Below, piece by piece: positions 7,892 through 15,581 of a DNA stretch of 30,088 nucleotides. The notes below the pieces were generated by a model. That model was given only the letters and a program-made list of their open reading frames with translations. It was not told the DNA's origin and made no database searches. The DNA is from Scytonema sp. UIC 10036. Its GTDB lineage: Bacteria; Cyanobacteriota; Cyanobacteriia; Cyanobacteriales; Nostocaceae. The position numbers were made by a program, and so were the translations under genes. Position 1 is the first letter of the stretch. Each line of letters starts with the position of its first letter. The stretch covers positions 1 to 30,088 of the forward strand of contig NZ_WJFC01000167.1 in the NCBI RefSeq assembly GCF_009725235.1. Reading direction: 5' to 3'.

Positions 7892-8440
7892 ATGTTCGGT
7901 TTTATCAAAAATTTAATTGCCGGAATTTTGAATTTTTTCATCGGGCTGTTTGGCGGTAAAAAAAGCGGCTACTATCTGGAGTTAGATGAAGCAACAGAAG
8001 TAGCACAAGATGCAGCTAAAAAAGCAGTATCTAAAACTAAGGAAGTAGCGCAAACAGTAGCATCTAAGACTAAGGAAGCCGCACAATCGGTTGTATCGAG
8101 CACAGAGAAAGAGGTAGAAACCGCAGCAGCGAAAGATAAGAAAGCTGCTAAACCAGCTGTTGCAAAAGCAGAAGCGACACAGAATGGAACAAAGAGTGCT
8201 ACATCACCTACCGAGGAAAAAGTTAAGATAGAGTTAGTACAAACTTCTAATGGTGTGAGACCAGAACCCGTTCAACCAGCAAAAGCTGAAGCAGCAAAAA
8301 AAGTCATACAAGAGCAACCCTCTGAAACAACTTTTGCACCAAAATATCTTGTACCTAACAGTACCAATGGTCGTCGCCGTCCCGGTGCGAATATGAATCC
8401 TTTCTTAGATATGGCGCGTCAGGTGAAACCAGCCAAGTAA
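7892..8440 (+). CDS. Lys/Ala-rich protein with N-terminal membrane-associating helix, function unknown
   Basis: The 182-residue protein starts at ATG 7892 behind AGGAGA at 7-nt spacing. Residues 1-22 are strongly hydrophobic and amphipathic (FIKNLIAGILNFFIGLFGG) and probably anchor it to a membrane. Residues 35-100 are rich in Lys, Ala, Glu and Thr, with repeats such as SKTKEAAQ that recall LEA- or apolipoprotein-like amphipathic helices. A Pro/Ala-rich, likely disordered linker follows, and the C-terminus is basic (GRRRPGANMNPFLDMARQVK) and looks conserved. I recognise it only as a cyanobacterial hypothetical protein; a membrane-organising or stress role would be speculation. A structured RNA region precedes it and a strong terminator follows, beyond an inserted MITE. 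Confidence 0.75.
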   Translation: MFGFIKNLIAGILNFFIGLFGGKKSGYYLELDEATEVAQDAAKKAVSKTKEVAQTVASKTKEAAQSVVSSTEKEVETAAAKDKKAAKPAVAKAEATQNGTKSATSPTEEKVKIELVQTSNGVRPEPVQPAKAEAAKKVIQEQPSETTFAPKYLVPNSTNGRRRPGANMNPFLDMARQVKPAK

Positions 8441-8454
8441 TTAAGTAAAAAAAC

Positions 8455-8551
8455 TTTAGGACTTACGCAACTTCAACGGTATTTTGGGGGTTTCACACGA
8501 TTTCGATCCCCCCAACTCTGCTTAAAAAGGGGGCTTTGCGTAAGTCCTAAA
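8455..8551. mobile_element. MITE with 16-bp perfect terminal inverted repeats
   Basis: TTTAGGACTTACGCAA (8455-8470) is exactly inverted at 8536-8551, giving a 97-bp element without coding capacity. Ends of the AGGACTTACGCA type are common among dispersed cyanobacterial elements. It sits between the stop codon of the upstream gene and that gene's terminator. Confidence 0.8.
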
Positions 8552-8558
8552 CTTGTTT

Positions 8559-8595
8559 AAACCCAGCTTCTCTATTAGGGAAGCTGGGTTTTTTT
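8559..8595 (+). terminator. Rho-independent terminator
   Basis: AACCCAGCTTC (8560-8570) pairs with GAAGCTGGGTT (8580-8590) around a 9-nt loop, and a run of T follows. It fits the end of the transcript of the 7892 gene. Confidence 0.85.
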
Positions 8596-8636
8596 AGGGA
8601 ATTTCAAATAAAAAATCTCTTGTAGAAAGGTTTTTG

Positions 8637-8903
8637 TTACTCGTAATGTGTCCACATCCGAATAACTTTCACCGTTTGTTCTTCTTCAATGACTTGGTAT
8701 ACCAGTCGGTGTTGAATATTAATTCTGCGCGAGTAGTAGCCTTGTAAATCACCAATAAGTTTTTCGTAAGGGGGAGGAGTTTGAAATGGGTTGTCTTTAA
8801 GCACATACAGAAGAGTAAAAGCTTTTTCTTTTAACCCAGCCGAGGAAAGTTTCTTAGCGTCTTTTTCTGCCTGTTTTGTAAGTACAATCTGCCAAGTACT
8901 CAC
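8637..8903 (-). CDS. yoeB: YoeB/Txe family toxin (ribosome-dependent mRNA endonuclease)
   Basis: This is an 88-residue RelE-superfamily toxin starting at GTG 8903, which overlaps the antitoxin stop as GTGA. The YoeB hallmarks are visible: the early KQAEKDAKK helix, PPPYEKLIGDLQGYYSRRIN with the catalytic Glu region, the HRLVYQV strand with Arg, and the C-terminal MWTHYE with the His-Tyr pair. Family members cut mRNA at the ribosomal A site when freed from YefM. The catalytic residues look intact. A TTG one codon upstream (8906) is possible. Confidence 0.92.
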   Translation of the reverse strand: MSTWQIVLTKQAEKDAKKLSSAGLKEKAFTLLYVLKDNPFQTPPPYEKLIGDLQGYYSRRINIQHRLVYQVIEEEQTVKVIRMWTHYE

Positions 8904-9148
8904 CAATCTATATCCTCAAGTGGTGTGCATTCTGCGACTGGTTCAAGCCCCCCTTCAAGTATCGATTGGCGCATTCCTGGAATTGAGACAAGAAAGAGGG
9001 TTTCTTGGATTGCGTTCCAGTCCTCCTCTGACACAAGTACTGCGTTGTTCCGCTTTCCAGTAATCAGAATCGGTTCATGAGCCGCCGCCGCCTCGTCAAT
9101 GAGGTTATAGAGGTTCGCTCGGGCTTGTGTAGCGGAGATGGCATTCAT
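8900..9148 (-). CDS. yefM: YefM/Phd family antitoxin
   Basis: This 82-residue protein starts at ATG 9148; a GTG two codons upstream is less likely. ATQARANLYNLIDEAAAAHEPILITGKRNNAVLVSEEDW is the canonical Phd/YefM DNA-binding and dimerisation domain. The acidic C-terminal tail (AECTPLEDIDW) should bind and block the toxin. The gene is first in the operon and overlaps yoeB by 4 nt. Autoregulation through the upstream palindrome is expected from the family. Confidence 0.92.
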   Translation of the reverse strand: MNAISATQARANLYNLIDEAAAAHEPILITGKRNNAVLVSEEDWNAIQETLFLVSIPGMRQSILEGGLEPVAECTPLEDIDW

Positions 9149-9179
9149 TGGCACAGTTAATCAAACTCACATATTCTAT

Positions 9180-9197
9180 TGTACGCAATTACGTACA
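9180..9197 (-). promoter_or_regulatory. Candidate YefM operator palindrome
   Basis: TGTACG (9180-9185) and CGTACA (9192-9197) are perfect inverted arms with a 6-nt spacer, 32 nt upstream of the antitoxin ATG. Known YefM operators are palindromes with TGTACA-like cores, so the half-site resembles them. The site and its position are seen; binding is inferred. Confidence 0.5.
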
Positions 9198-9318
9198 TAA
9201 TGGCGAGTAGTTCGTTCATCTCGTTCCCAGTCTCTGACCATCCGTAACAGGTATGGAGTTGATGGGAGGTAAAAATATCTTACAGCTTCACAAAGAAACG
9301 GTATTTTAAGGTAATACT

Positions 9319-10425
9319 TTACGAATGACTTCTAACGTTTTGTAAAAAAACCAGACTACTGTATAGGTGAAAAGCAGAGTCCCAATCAGTTGGTTCTCGG
9401 CGAAATAAATGAATGTGAGATTGAATTTGATGTAATAGCTCTGTTCGATCTAATGCTGTTTCTGCAAAATGGGTAAACTCCGACCAAACTGCAATATGTA
9501 GAAGCTTTTGATCGAGCCAACTTAACAAGCTATTCCAATTCATTCTGATTGTGCTAGTGCTGGTGCGATAAGCCGGGTACGGCTTGCGCTTCGCGACGCC
9601 AATTTCTATTCCTTCTTGAAAATTATAACCGTTATCATAAAATCGGAGAATGGAGCTTCTTCCAGGAAGGTGTAAATCGCAAAATTGAAAGTAGTCTTGA
9701 GTTTGAGTTTTGCGTTCCAATTGACCACGCACGTTTCTGTCTACAACTTGTTCAAAAATAGGCAGAAGTCCCTGTACGCGTCCTCGGACTTCTAACCATT
9801 CAAAGTTGAGGGAACCAAGTTGATTTGAATCATTTTTGCAAACAACGGTTACACCTGAAGTTGATTCTTGGAAGTAGCTGACTTGAAAAACTTTAATTTT
9901 TTGAATTTCAGAGAGGGAAGTCCAAAAACAGGGAATATCGGCATTACGTAGCTGTTCGCCATAATATTTTAGCTCTCCCACTGCTCCCATCCGGTAGACG
10001 CGCCAACCGCGACTTGGTAGCATCAATCTTGCATTGTAAGCGTCAAGCTGCATAGTTTGAGCAAATTTTTGTGCTGCTTGAGTTTTGAATTCATTGCCAA
10101 TTGGTTCTAAGACTAAGACTCCTAGTTCTGTATTGCTAGAATCAGCAGTTGCTCTCGCTTTCGCTTGTTGTCGTTCCTCTTTTGCAATGTCTTCCAAGCG
10201 TTGCAAACCTTGACGTGCTTGTGTCAGTAACTTAGAGTTTGTTATATCCCGTAGCAGTCGGCGGTATAACTTTTCTGCCTCTGCGTGCTTTCCTGTCGAT
10301 TCATAAAGCTTTCCCAAATAAAACTGTACCCAAGGATTCTCTGGCGATTCTTTCAGCAACTGTTTGAGTAATTTAGCAGCAGTAGGATAATCTTTACGCT
10401 CTAAAGCGTCTTGAGTGCTTACTGT
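9319..10425 (-). CDS. TPR-containing protein, 5'-truncated, function unknown
   Basis: The frame is open from a TGA at 10426-10428 to the stop at 9319, but has no ATG or GTG start at its 5' end; a TTG at 10359 would give 346 residues. TPR-like helices run continuously across that TTG (DALERKDYPTAAKLLKQ, then NPWVQFYLGKLYESTGK and AEAEKLYRRLL). The real start therefore lay further upstream and has been lost. A Lys/Gln-rich linker and a 250-residue domain I do not recognise follow (with GWRVYRMGAVGELKYYGEQL and LPGRSSILRFYDNGYNFQEG). The cut lies where remnants of an IS607-type recombinase begin on the other strand. Perhaps only a few N-terminal residues and the promoter are missing. Residual expression from TTG is possible. 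Confidence 0.7.
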   Translation of the reverse strand, partial: TVSTQDALERKDYPTAAKLLKQLLKESPENPWVQFYLGKLYESTGKHAEAEKLYRRLLRDITNSKLLTQARQGLQRLEDIAKEERQQAKARATADSSNTELGVLVLEPIGNEFKTQAAQKFAQTMQLDAYNARLMLPSRGWRVYRMGAVGELKYYGEQLRNADIPCFWTSLSEIQKIKVFQVSYFQESTSGVTVVCKNDSNQLGSLNFEWLEVRGRVQGLLPIFEQVVDRNVRGQLERKTQTQDYFQFCDLHLPGRSSILRFYDNGYNFQEGIEIGVAKRKPYPAYRTSTSTIRMNWNSLLSWLDQKLLHIAVWSEFTHFAETALDRTELLHQIQSHIHLFRREPTDWDSAFHLYSSLVFLQNVRSHS

Positions 10426-10816
10426 TCAAATCAAGGGTGGGAAAATATATATTCATTAAGTGATATTGGTTCAGGATTGAACTACAAAAAGAAAGGTCTG
10501 TTAAAGTTAATTGATTTGCTCCAAAGAAACGAAGTTGAGCGACTGGTAATTACCGATAAAGACAGGTTACTGAGATTGGGTTCGGAATTAATTTTTGCCT
10601 GACTGCGAAGGGAATAACACAGAAATTATTATATTGAATAAGCCAATGGATATTGAACTCGAGCAAGAGATGTGTGAGGACATTATGGCAATTATCACGA
10701 TGTTTAGTGCTCGGTTGTACGGAAGACGCTCACGTCGGAATTTAAAGGCAATGCAAGCCTTGCACGAAGCTCAAGCTCAAATGATTGATGAGGTATTGAC
10801 AACAGAATCTTATTAA
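10415..10816 (+). pseudogene. tnpA: IS607-type serine recombinase (TnpA) remnant
   Basis: Frame 1 (about 10417-10593) reads YCSNQGWENIYSLSDIGSGLNY, then LLQRNEVERLVITDKDRLLR. This matches the serine-recombinase core of IS607 TnpA, with the IGSGLN and DRL motifs. Frame 2 (about 10600-10816) continues with EGNNTEIIILNKPMD, then EDIMAIITMFSARLYGRRSRR, the usual C-terminal helix. A net frameshift lies near 10590-10605. The N-terminal MerR-like HTH and the catalytic Ser segment (about 70-90 residues) are missing at the left junction, so it cannot be active. Confidence 0.85.
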
Positions 10817-10859
10817 AGGTAGTATGCATTGAGATTTAGAGCCTATAAATTTCTAGTTA

Positions 10860-12197
10860 ATGCCAAAATCACTAACTAGCAAACTCAAAAAGACATCGGC
10901 GCAAATTAAAGAAGCCAAAAATCAAACGACTCGGCTGTTAATTCTGGCTGTAATCTATCTAGATTGCTGGTTCGTGATTAAACTAGAGTCGGTATTGAGA
11001 GTTGAGTTTACGGTAATTAATCCAGTAATTGAATGCTCAGATGAGTTAACAATTAATGGCTTAATCGAAAAATTGTTCACCGTAAGAGCAAATACTTACA
11101 ATGTTTTAGGCTCGGCTGCTTTCTGGGGAGAATCCTGGTTGAAAACTCAGAATATTATTGCTGCAAAATGCGGGAGTTCTGACACTTATTTGGTGAATGG
11201 ATTGCCATTGCCTGCCAAAATATTCGAGTGGACTGTACAGGATACAGCCAAAAATATATTAGCGCAACAGTCAGCCGCAAAAACCGCTATTATTAGTCGT
11301 ATATATCAACGCTTTCCTTTACATCAAGGAGAAAAATTAACCCCAGAACAGAAAGCCAAAAATCAAGAATCCGAAGCGAATAGGAAGCTGGCGCTCGATG
11401 CTCTAAAATCATTTGAGACTATCAAACAAATTCCTTGGTTACATCGTTACTTTAGAGAAGAGTATAAACGCGGTCATGCCAAGCAAAATAGACAAATTGT
11501 GTATCAGCCTCAAGCATATAATTGTACTCGAATTTCTCGTTATTTAGTCAAGCTAGAGGTACAAGGATTAGCGAGAGGAAAAAGAATATCTTTGATAGTT
11601 AAGTCAAATCGAATTATTACAGGACAAATCCGCTTAATCCGTAATGCATCTGGTAGTTTAGAAATTCACAGCTTTGTGACACTGTATAATCGGGATTATG
11701 GTCAACTCATTTATAGAGAAGAAGTTAAAGCAGTAGACAGAGGATATACAGAAGTTTTTTATACGGATGACAATCAGTTGCTTGGTAAAGGATTTGGTCA
11801 ACAATTAAATAAAAAAACTGCTCGAATTACTCGAATTGGAAGGAATAAAAACAAACTCTGGGCATTAGCTCATGTTCGCTACAAAGATAATCCTCAAAAA
11901 TCTCGTAAGATTAGAGAAAATAATTTGGGTTCTAAAACGGAATTAAAACGACGCCAACGTGATGACGCATACGTAGAAACAGTGGTAAATCAGGCTTGTC
12001 GCTCCATCACATTTCAAGCTAAAACCCTAGGCGTCGAAAGTTTAGTGGAGTCAATACACTCAACTAAAAAGCTATCTAGACGAGCTAAAAATCGTTTGGA
12101 GAAATGGGAAAAAGGCACAGTTGCAGATCCCAATACTGCAAGGGCTGAGAGAAATTGTAGGTTGGGTAGAGCGATAGCGTTACCCAACAAATGCTGA
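10860..12197 (+). pseudogene. tnpB: TnpB (RuvC-like RNA-guided nuclease) remnant, C-terminus lost
   Basis: The ORF starts at ATG 10860, 44 nt after the recombinase remnant, and keeps 432 TnpB codons. The bridge and WED-like regions precede RuvC-I AVDRGYTEVF (Asp293). Then come the basic KNKLWALAHVRYKDNP segment, NNLGSKTELKRRQ, and RuvC-II near GVESLVESIHSTKK (Glu397). After RRAKNRLEKWEKGTVAD the family should continue into the zinc finger and RuvC-III Asp. Instead, sequence from codon 433 onward comes from a MITE that begins at 12157, and nothing like RuvC-III follows. Family TnpB proteins serve transposon retention by guided cleavage; this copy should be dead. Confidence 0.8.
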
Positions 12198-12276
12198 TAA
12201 ATGTTGGGTAAGGTTCCTCAAACGCCACATCGCTCAACTCTGGAAACCAGAGCACGCGAGTGGCTCCCCAACCTAC
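12157..12276. mobile_element. MITE inserted in tnpB, 10-bp terminal inverted repeats
   Basis: GTAGGTTGGG (12157-12166) is inverted exactly at 12267-12276. Inside, TTACCCAACA (12180-12189) pairs with TGTTGGGTAA (12202-12211). A related sequence with the same left end occurs at 22627-22678. Confidence 0.75.
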
Positions 12277-12345
12277 CTTGAATTTGTGTTTTTAGCAAAA
12301 CCTACGTAGTATTGCTGCCCACCCTACTGTGTTAGCGCGAAATTC

Positions 12346-13086
12346 TTATTTATAGTTCCCAAATTTTTCAGATTCTAACTCAGCTGCCACAATAGATAAG
12401 GCAACAATTGGAGCTGTGACTGCTCTGAGAATGCGACGTCCAAGCGAAACAGGTTGAAATCCTGCGTCAATAGCATAATCTACTTCTTTTGGCGTCCATC
12501 CTCCCTCAGGTCCCACTGCCATGGCAATTGTTCTTTGTCCGTTGTCATCTGTCTTTTGTCTTATGTTTTGCAAGCAATCTCGCAAATGAGGAGAGTTACC
12601 ACGGGCAACACAAATATACTGCCCATCGTTCGCAGACGACAAAGCTGTGCTGAAGGACACAGGTTCTAAGATAGTAGGGACAAAAGAACGTTCGGATTGT
12701 TCTGCTGCTTCTTGTGCAATTCTCTGCCATCTTTCAAGTTTCTGGGGGCTAGGTTTAAGTAAAGTCCGATCGCTTAGCACGGGAGCAATTATAGAAACCC
12801 CTAACTCAGTACAACACCGCACCACATCATCAAATGCATTACCTTTGGGCAAAGCGAGTATCAGCGTTATGGTTGCTCTTAATTCAGTTTGCACCACCAT
12901 TGGTTCTAAAAGCTGCGCGTTATCCCCTTCCAACTGCGCCAACCACCACTGTCCCATTCCATCCATAGCAATAAAGCGATCGCCAGTACGCAAACGTAAA
13001 ACCCGCCCCAGATAATGCTGTTGTTGGGGTGTGAGCAAAATTTGCCCTTGTTGGATTTGGGATGGTGCGATCGCAATTCTTTGCAT
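12346..13086 (-). CDS. rsmE: 16S rRNA (uracil-1498-N3)-methyltransferase RsmE
   Basis: This is a 246-residue SPOUT methyltransferase of normal length from ATG 13086. The N-terminal PUA-like domain (about 1-70) includes QQHYLGRVLRLRTGD. The trefoil-knot SPOUT domain has LALPKGNAFDDVVRCCTELGV, AEQSERSFVPTI, AVGPEGGWTPKEVDYA and VSLGRRILRAVTAP. It methylates U1498 of 16S rRNA in the assembled 30S subunit. In the last motif the usual Glu of LRAETA is Val here, which may matter because that residue is highly conserved. The gene is followed by a 150-nt gap reaching the MITE and preceded by short tandem repeats. Confidence 0.95.
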   Translation of the reverse strand: MQRIAIAPSQIQQGQILLTPQQQHYLGRVLRLRTGDRFIAMDGMGQWWLAQLEGDNAQLLEPMVVQTELRATITLILALPKGNAFDDVVRCCTELGVSIIAPVLSDRTLLKPSPQKLERWQRIAQEAAEQSERSFVPTILEPVSFSTALSSANDGQYICVARGNSPHLRDCLQNIRQKTDDNGQRTIAMAVGPEGGWTPKEVDYAIDAGFQPVSLGRRILRAVTAPIVALSIVAAELESEKFGNYK

Positions 13087-13089
13087 TTG

Positions 13090-13160
13090 TTAGTGGTTAG
13101 TGGTTAATTGTTAATGGTTAGTTGTTATTGGTCACTGTTCACTGGTCACTGTTCACTGTC
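13090..13160. repeat. Short tandem repeats between rsmE and the deacylase gene
   Basis: TTAGTGG, TTAATGG and TCACTGT/TCACTGG heptamer-like units fill the divergent intergenic space right up to the next ATG, leaving no obvious ribosome binding site. Confidence 0.75.
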
Positions 13161-14309
13161 ATGCTTCCAAACATTGAAACAATTCCGCAGCGCCATATGG
13201 CGTCAGGTGATGTCCTCTCCTTTCAAGTCTATAAATTTACTGGTGCTCATCCCGGCAAAAAAGTTTATATTCAATCTAATTTACATGGTGCGGAAATTGT
13301 TGGCAATGCCGTTATTCACCAGCTTATTGAATTTTTGCTATCTGTAAACGATACCGATTTAACTGGAGAAATTTGGCTGGTTCCTGTTTGTAATTCTATG
13401 AGTACAAATCAGCGATCGCACTTATTTGCTTCAGGTCGTTACTGTATTTCTGAAGCTAAAGATTGGAACCGTATTTTTTGGGATTATGAAAAGGTTACTA
13501 AAGATATAATGGAATTTGCTCAATCTCAAATTCATTTGAATCCAGAAGTGGTGAGGAAAAATTATCGAGATGCTATTCAGCAGAAATTTACAGGTCTGTT
13601 AGAAACAATTAACTCTTCTAGTAGCGTCCCCTATACAGAAAAATTTCGGTACAAATTACAAGCTCTGAGTATAGATGCTGATTACCTAATTGACTTACAC
13701 AGCCATACAACTCAAGGATTAAACTATGTGTATTACTTTCGCGATCGAGAAGAAAGTTCAAAATACTTTTTACTTCCACTAGGAATTTTATTAGATGAAT
13801 ATGATGGAAATGCTTTTGATGAAGCGTTTATCAAACCTTGGTTAGCACTGGAAAAATGTTTCAAAGAACTTGGTAGAGAAAATAGATTTGATGTGGAAGC
13901 TTGGACGCTAGAACTTGGAACGGGCATGCAGATGAATCCTGATTCAGTCGAGAAAGGAGTGAGGGGCATAAAAAATTATTTAGTCCAGAAAGGAGTGTTG
14001 CAATCTTCTGACATTTCTGTAACAGGAAATTTGTTACAAAGCGCATCCCATGAGATGAGTTTTACCAAGAGAAGCCAAGCCAAAAAATATTATGCTCCAA
14101 CAGGTGGAATGGTTCAATCAAAAGTTGAATTGGGCACTTCAGTAAAAGCGGGAGATAAGTTGTATCAAATTTTGCAATTTAATAAAGAAGGCAAATTACC
14201 TACTGTCATTGATGTCTTTACCGAACAAGATGGGCTAATTTACGACTCCTCAACCAATCACGCCGTCAATGAAGGTGAGTTTGTACTGGGTTTAATTGTA
14301 TACGGCTAA
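13161..14309 (+). CDS. Succinylglutamate desuccinylase/aspartoacylase (AstE/AspA) family zinc hydrolase
   Basis: The product is 382 residues from ATG 13161 (MLPNIETIPQ); upstream in-frame codons are repeat sequence. The zinc site is visible as SNLHGAEIVGN (His and Glu ligands) and DLHSHTT (second His), the family's carboxypeptidase-like metal centre. The C-terminal 80 residues form the usual barrel-sandwich or biotinyl-like domain (GGMVQSKVELGTSVKAGDKL). Members remove acyl groups from N-acyl amino acids or similar amides; the exact substrate cannot be told. The stop codon TAA lies within the first unit of the TAATGGC repeat array. Confidence 0.88.
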   Translation: MLPNIETIPQRHMASGDVLSFQVYKFTGAHPGKKVYIQSNLHGAEIVGNAVIHQLIEFLLSVNDTDLTGEIWLVPVCNSMSTNQRSHLFASGRYCISEAKDWNRIFWDYEKVTKDIMEFAQSQIHLNPEVVRKNYRDAIQQKFTGLLETINSSSSVPYTEKFRYKLQALSIDADYLIDLHSHTTQGLNYVYYFRDREESSKYFLLPLGILLDEYDGNAFDEAFIKPWLALEKCFKELGRENRFDVEAWTLELGTGMQMNPDSVEKGVRGIKNYLVQKGVLQSSDISVTGNLLQSASHEMSFTKRSQAKKYYAPTGGMVQSKVELGTSVKAGDKLYQILQFNKEGKLPTVIDVFTEQDGLIYDSSTNHAVNEGEFVLGLIVYG

Positions 14310-14400
14310 TGGCTAATGGCTAATGGCTAATGGCTAATGGCTAATGGCTAATGGCTAATTGCTAATTGCTAATGGCTAATGACAAATGACAAATGACAAC
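14304..14400. repeat. GGCTAAT heptamer array with GACAAAT tail
   Basis: About eight perfect GGCTAAT units are followed by TGCTAAT variants and three GACAAAT-like units. The first unit supplies the stop codon of the preceding gene. The rest of the gap to 14533 is AT-rich with no recognisable feature. Confidence 0.85.
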
Positions 14401-14532
14401 TAAGGATTGTTAAACTTTAAGCAAAGGCGTTAGGCAATTAAGAGGAAGTGCCAGGGTGATTTTATGAACTTTTCTGTATTTGCAATAAAACGTAGGAATT
14501 CTAAAGGTACAAGATGAGGGTGGAGCCAAAGA

Positions 14533-15489
14533 GTGAATAGTAGTGATAATAACATCTTCTCTAATTCAGGAGAAATGATGATTCCACAGGCTCCTCCTGG
14601 ATTTAAATCGGGTTTTATTGGCATTATTGGTCGCCCTAATGTCGGTAAATCTACGTTGATGAATCAATTGGTAGGGCAAAAAGTAGCCATTACATCACCA
14701 GTCGCACAAACCACACGGAATCGATTGCGAGGCATTTTAACGACACCAGAAGCACAGTTAATCTTTGTAGATACACCAGGAATTCATAAACCCCACCATC
14801 AATTGGGAGAGGTGTTGGTGCAAAATGCCAAAATAGCAATTGAATCGGTAGATATTGTACTGTTTGTTGTGGATGGCTCTTCAGTGTGTGGAACAGGCGA
14901 TCTGTATATTTCCGAACTACTGAATCGCAGTCAAACACCAGTGATATTGGGTTTGAACAAAATTGACCAACAACCAGCAGAGTTTCAAAAAATAGATGAG
15001 AGCTATAATCAATTAGCTAAATCGCTTCAATGGCAAACGGTAAAATTCTCAGCCAAGACAGGGATTGGATTGTCGGAACTGCAAGGGTTACTCATTGAAA
15101 AATTAGAGCCAGGACCGATGTACTATCCACCTGACTTGGTGACCGATCAACCAGAACGCTTTATCATGGGGGAGTTAATACGAGAACAAATTTTACTGTT
15201 AACTCGTGAAGAAGTTCCGCATTCAGTAGCGATCGCAATAGATAAGGTAGAGGAAACTCCGACTATTACCCGCGTGTTTGCTACCATACACGTAGAACGC
15301 GATTCCCAAAAAGGCATTCTCATTGGGAAAGGTGGAACCATGTTAAAAGCAATTGGTAGTGCGGCTCGCGAGCAAATCCAAAAGTTAATTGCTGGTAAAG
15401 TCTACCTAGAACTATTTGTGAAAGTGCAACTGAAATGGCGTCAATCTCGGACGCGATTGGCAGACTTGGGGTATCGCGTAGAAGAATAA
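14533..15489 (+). CDS. era: GTPase Era
   Basis: The product is 318 residues from GTG 14533; ATG 14578, with AGGAG 5 nt upstream, would give 303. The G domain has G1 GRPNVGKS, G2 with TTR, G3 DTPG, G4 NKID and G5 SAK. The C-terminal KH domain includes GILIGKGGTMLKAIGSAAREQI and ends LADLGYRVEE. Era binds the 3' end of 16S rRNA and acts in 30S assembly and cell-cycle control. Cyanobacterial Era proteins commonly carry an N-terminal extension like the PQAPPGFKSGFIG lead-in here, so either start is possible. Confidence 0.95.
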   Translation: MNSSDNNIFSNSGEMMIPQAPPGFKSGFIGIIGRPNVGKSTLMNQLVGQKVAITSPVAQTTRNRLRGILTTPEAQLIFVDTPGIHKPHHQLGEVLVQNAKIAIESVDIVLFVVDGSSVCGTGDLYISELLNRSQTPVILGLNKIDQQPAEFQKIDESYNQLAKSLQWQTVKFSAKTGIGLSELQGLLIEKLEPGPMYYPPDLVTDQPERFIMGELIREQILLLTREEVPHSVAIAIDKVEETPTITRVFATIHVERDSQKGILIGKGGTMLKAIGSAAREQIQKLIAGKVYLELFVKVQLKWRQSRTRLADLGYRVEE

Positions 15490-15492
15490 AAA

Positions 15493-15577
15493 GAATTATG
15501 AATGATGAATGCTGAATGATGAAAAGAAAATTCATAATTCCCAATTCATAATTCATAATTCATAATTCATAATTCAT
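15493..15577. repeat. AATTCAT heptamer array
   Basis: Five perfect AATTCAT units (15543-15577) follow a partly inverted copy (GAATGATGAATGCTGAATG region at 15496-15525). The two halves could form a long weak hairpin after era. The array ends five bases before the next ATG. Confidence 0.8.
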
Positions 15578-15581
15578 AAAT

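Larger units (their letters stand above)
10415..12276 (+). mobile_element. Decayed IS607-family element (tnpA and tnpB remnants) interrupted by a MITE
   Basis: The element consists of the C-terminal two thirds of a serine recombinase with a frameshift, then a TnpB lacking its C-terminal third, then a MITE. Neither element end is identifiable. The left end is fused to the truncated TPR gene, which indicates a deletion rather than a simple insertion. Confidence 0.75.

Noticed and set aside
10860..12197. TnpB-like gene as a Cas12k-type effector of a CRISPR-associated transposon
   Set aside because: The conserved segments fit ordinary IS607-linked TnpB, a serine-recombinase remnant precedes it, and no CRISPR array, tnsB/C or tniQ gene is in the window.
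14304..14400. GGCTAAT array as a CRISPR-like repeat array
   Set aside because: The unit is 7 nt without spacers; it is a plain heptameric tandem repeat.
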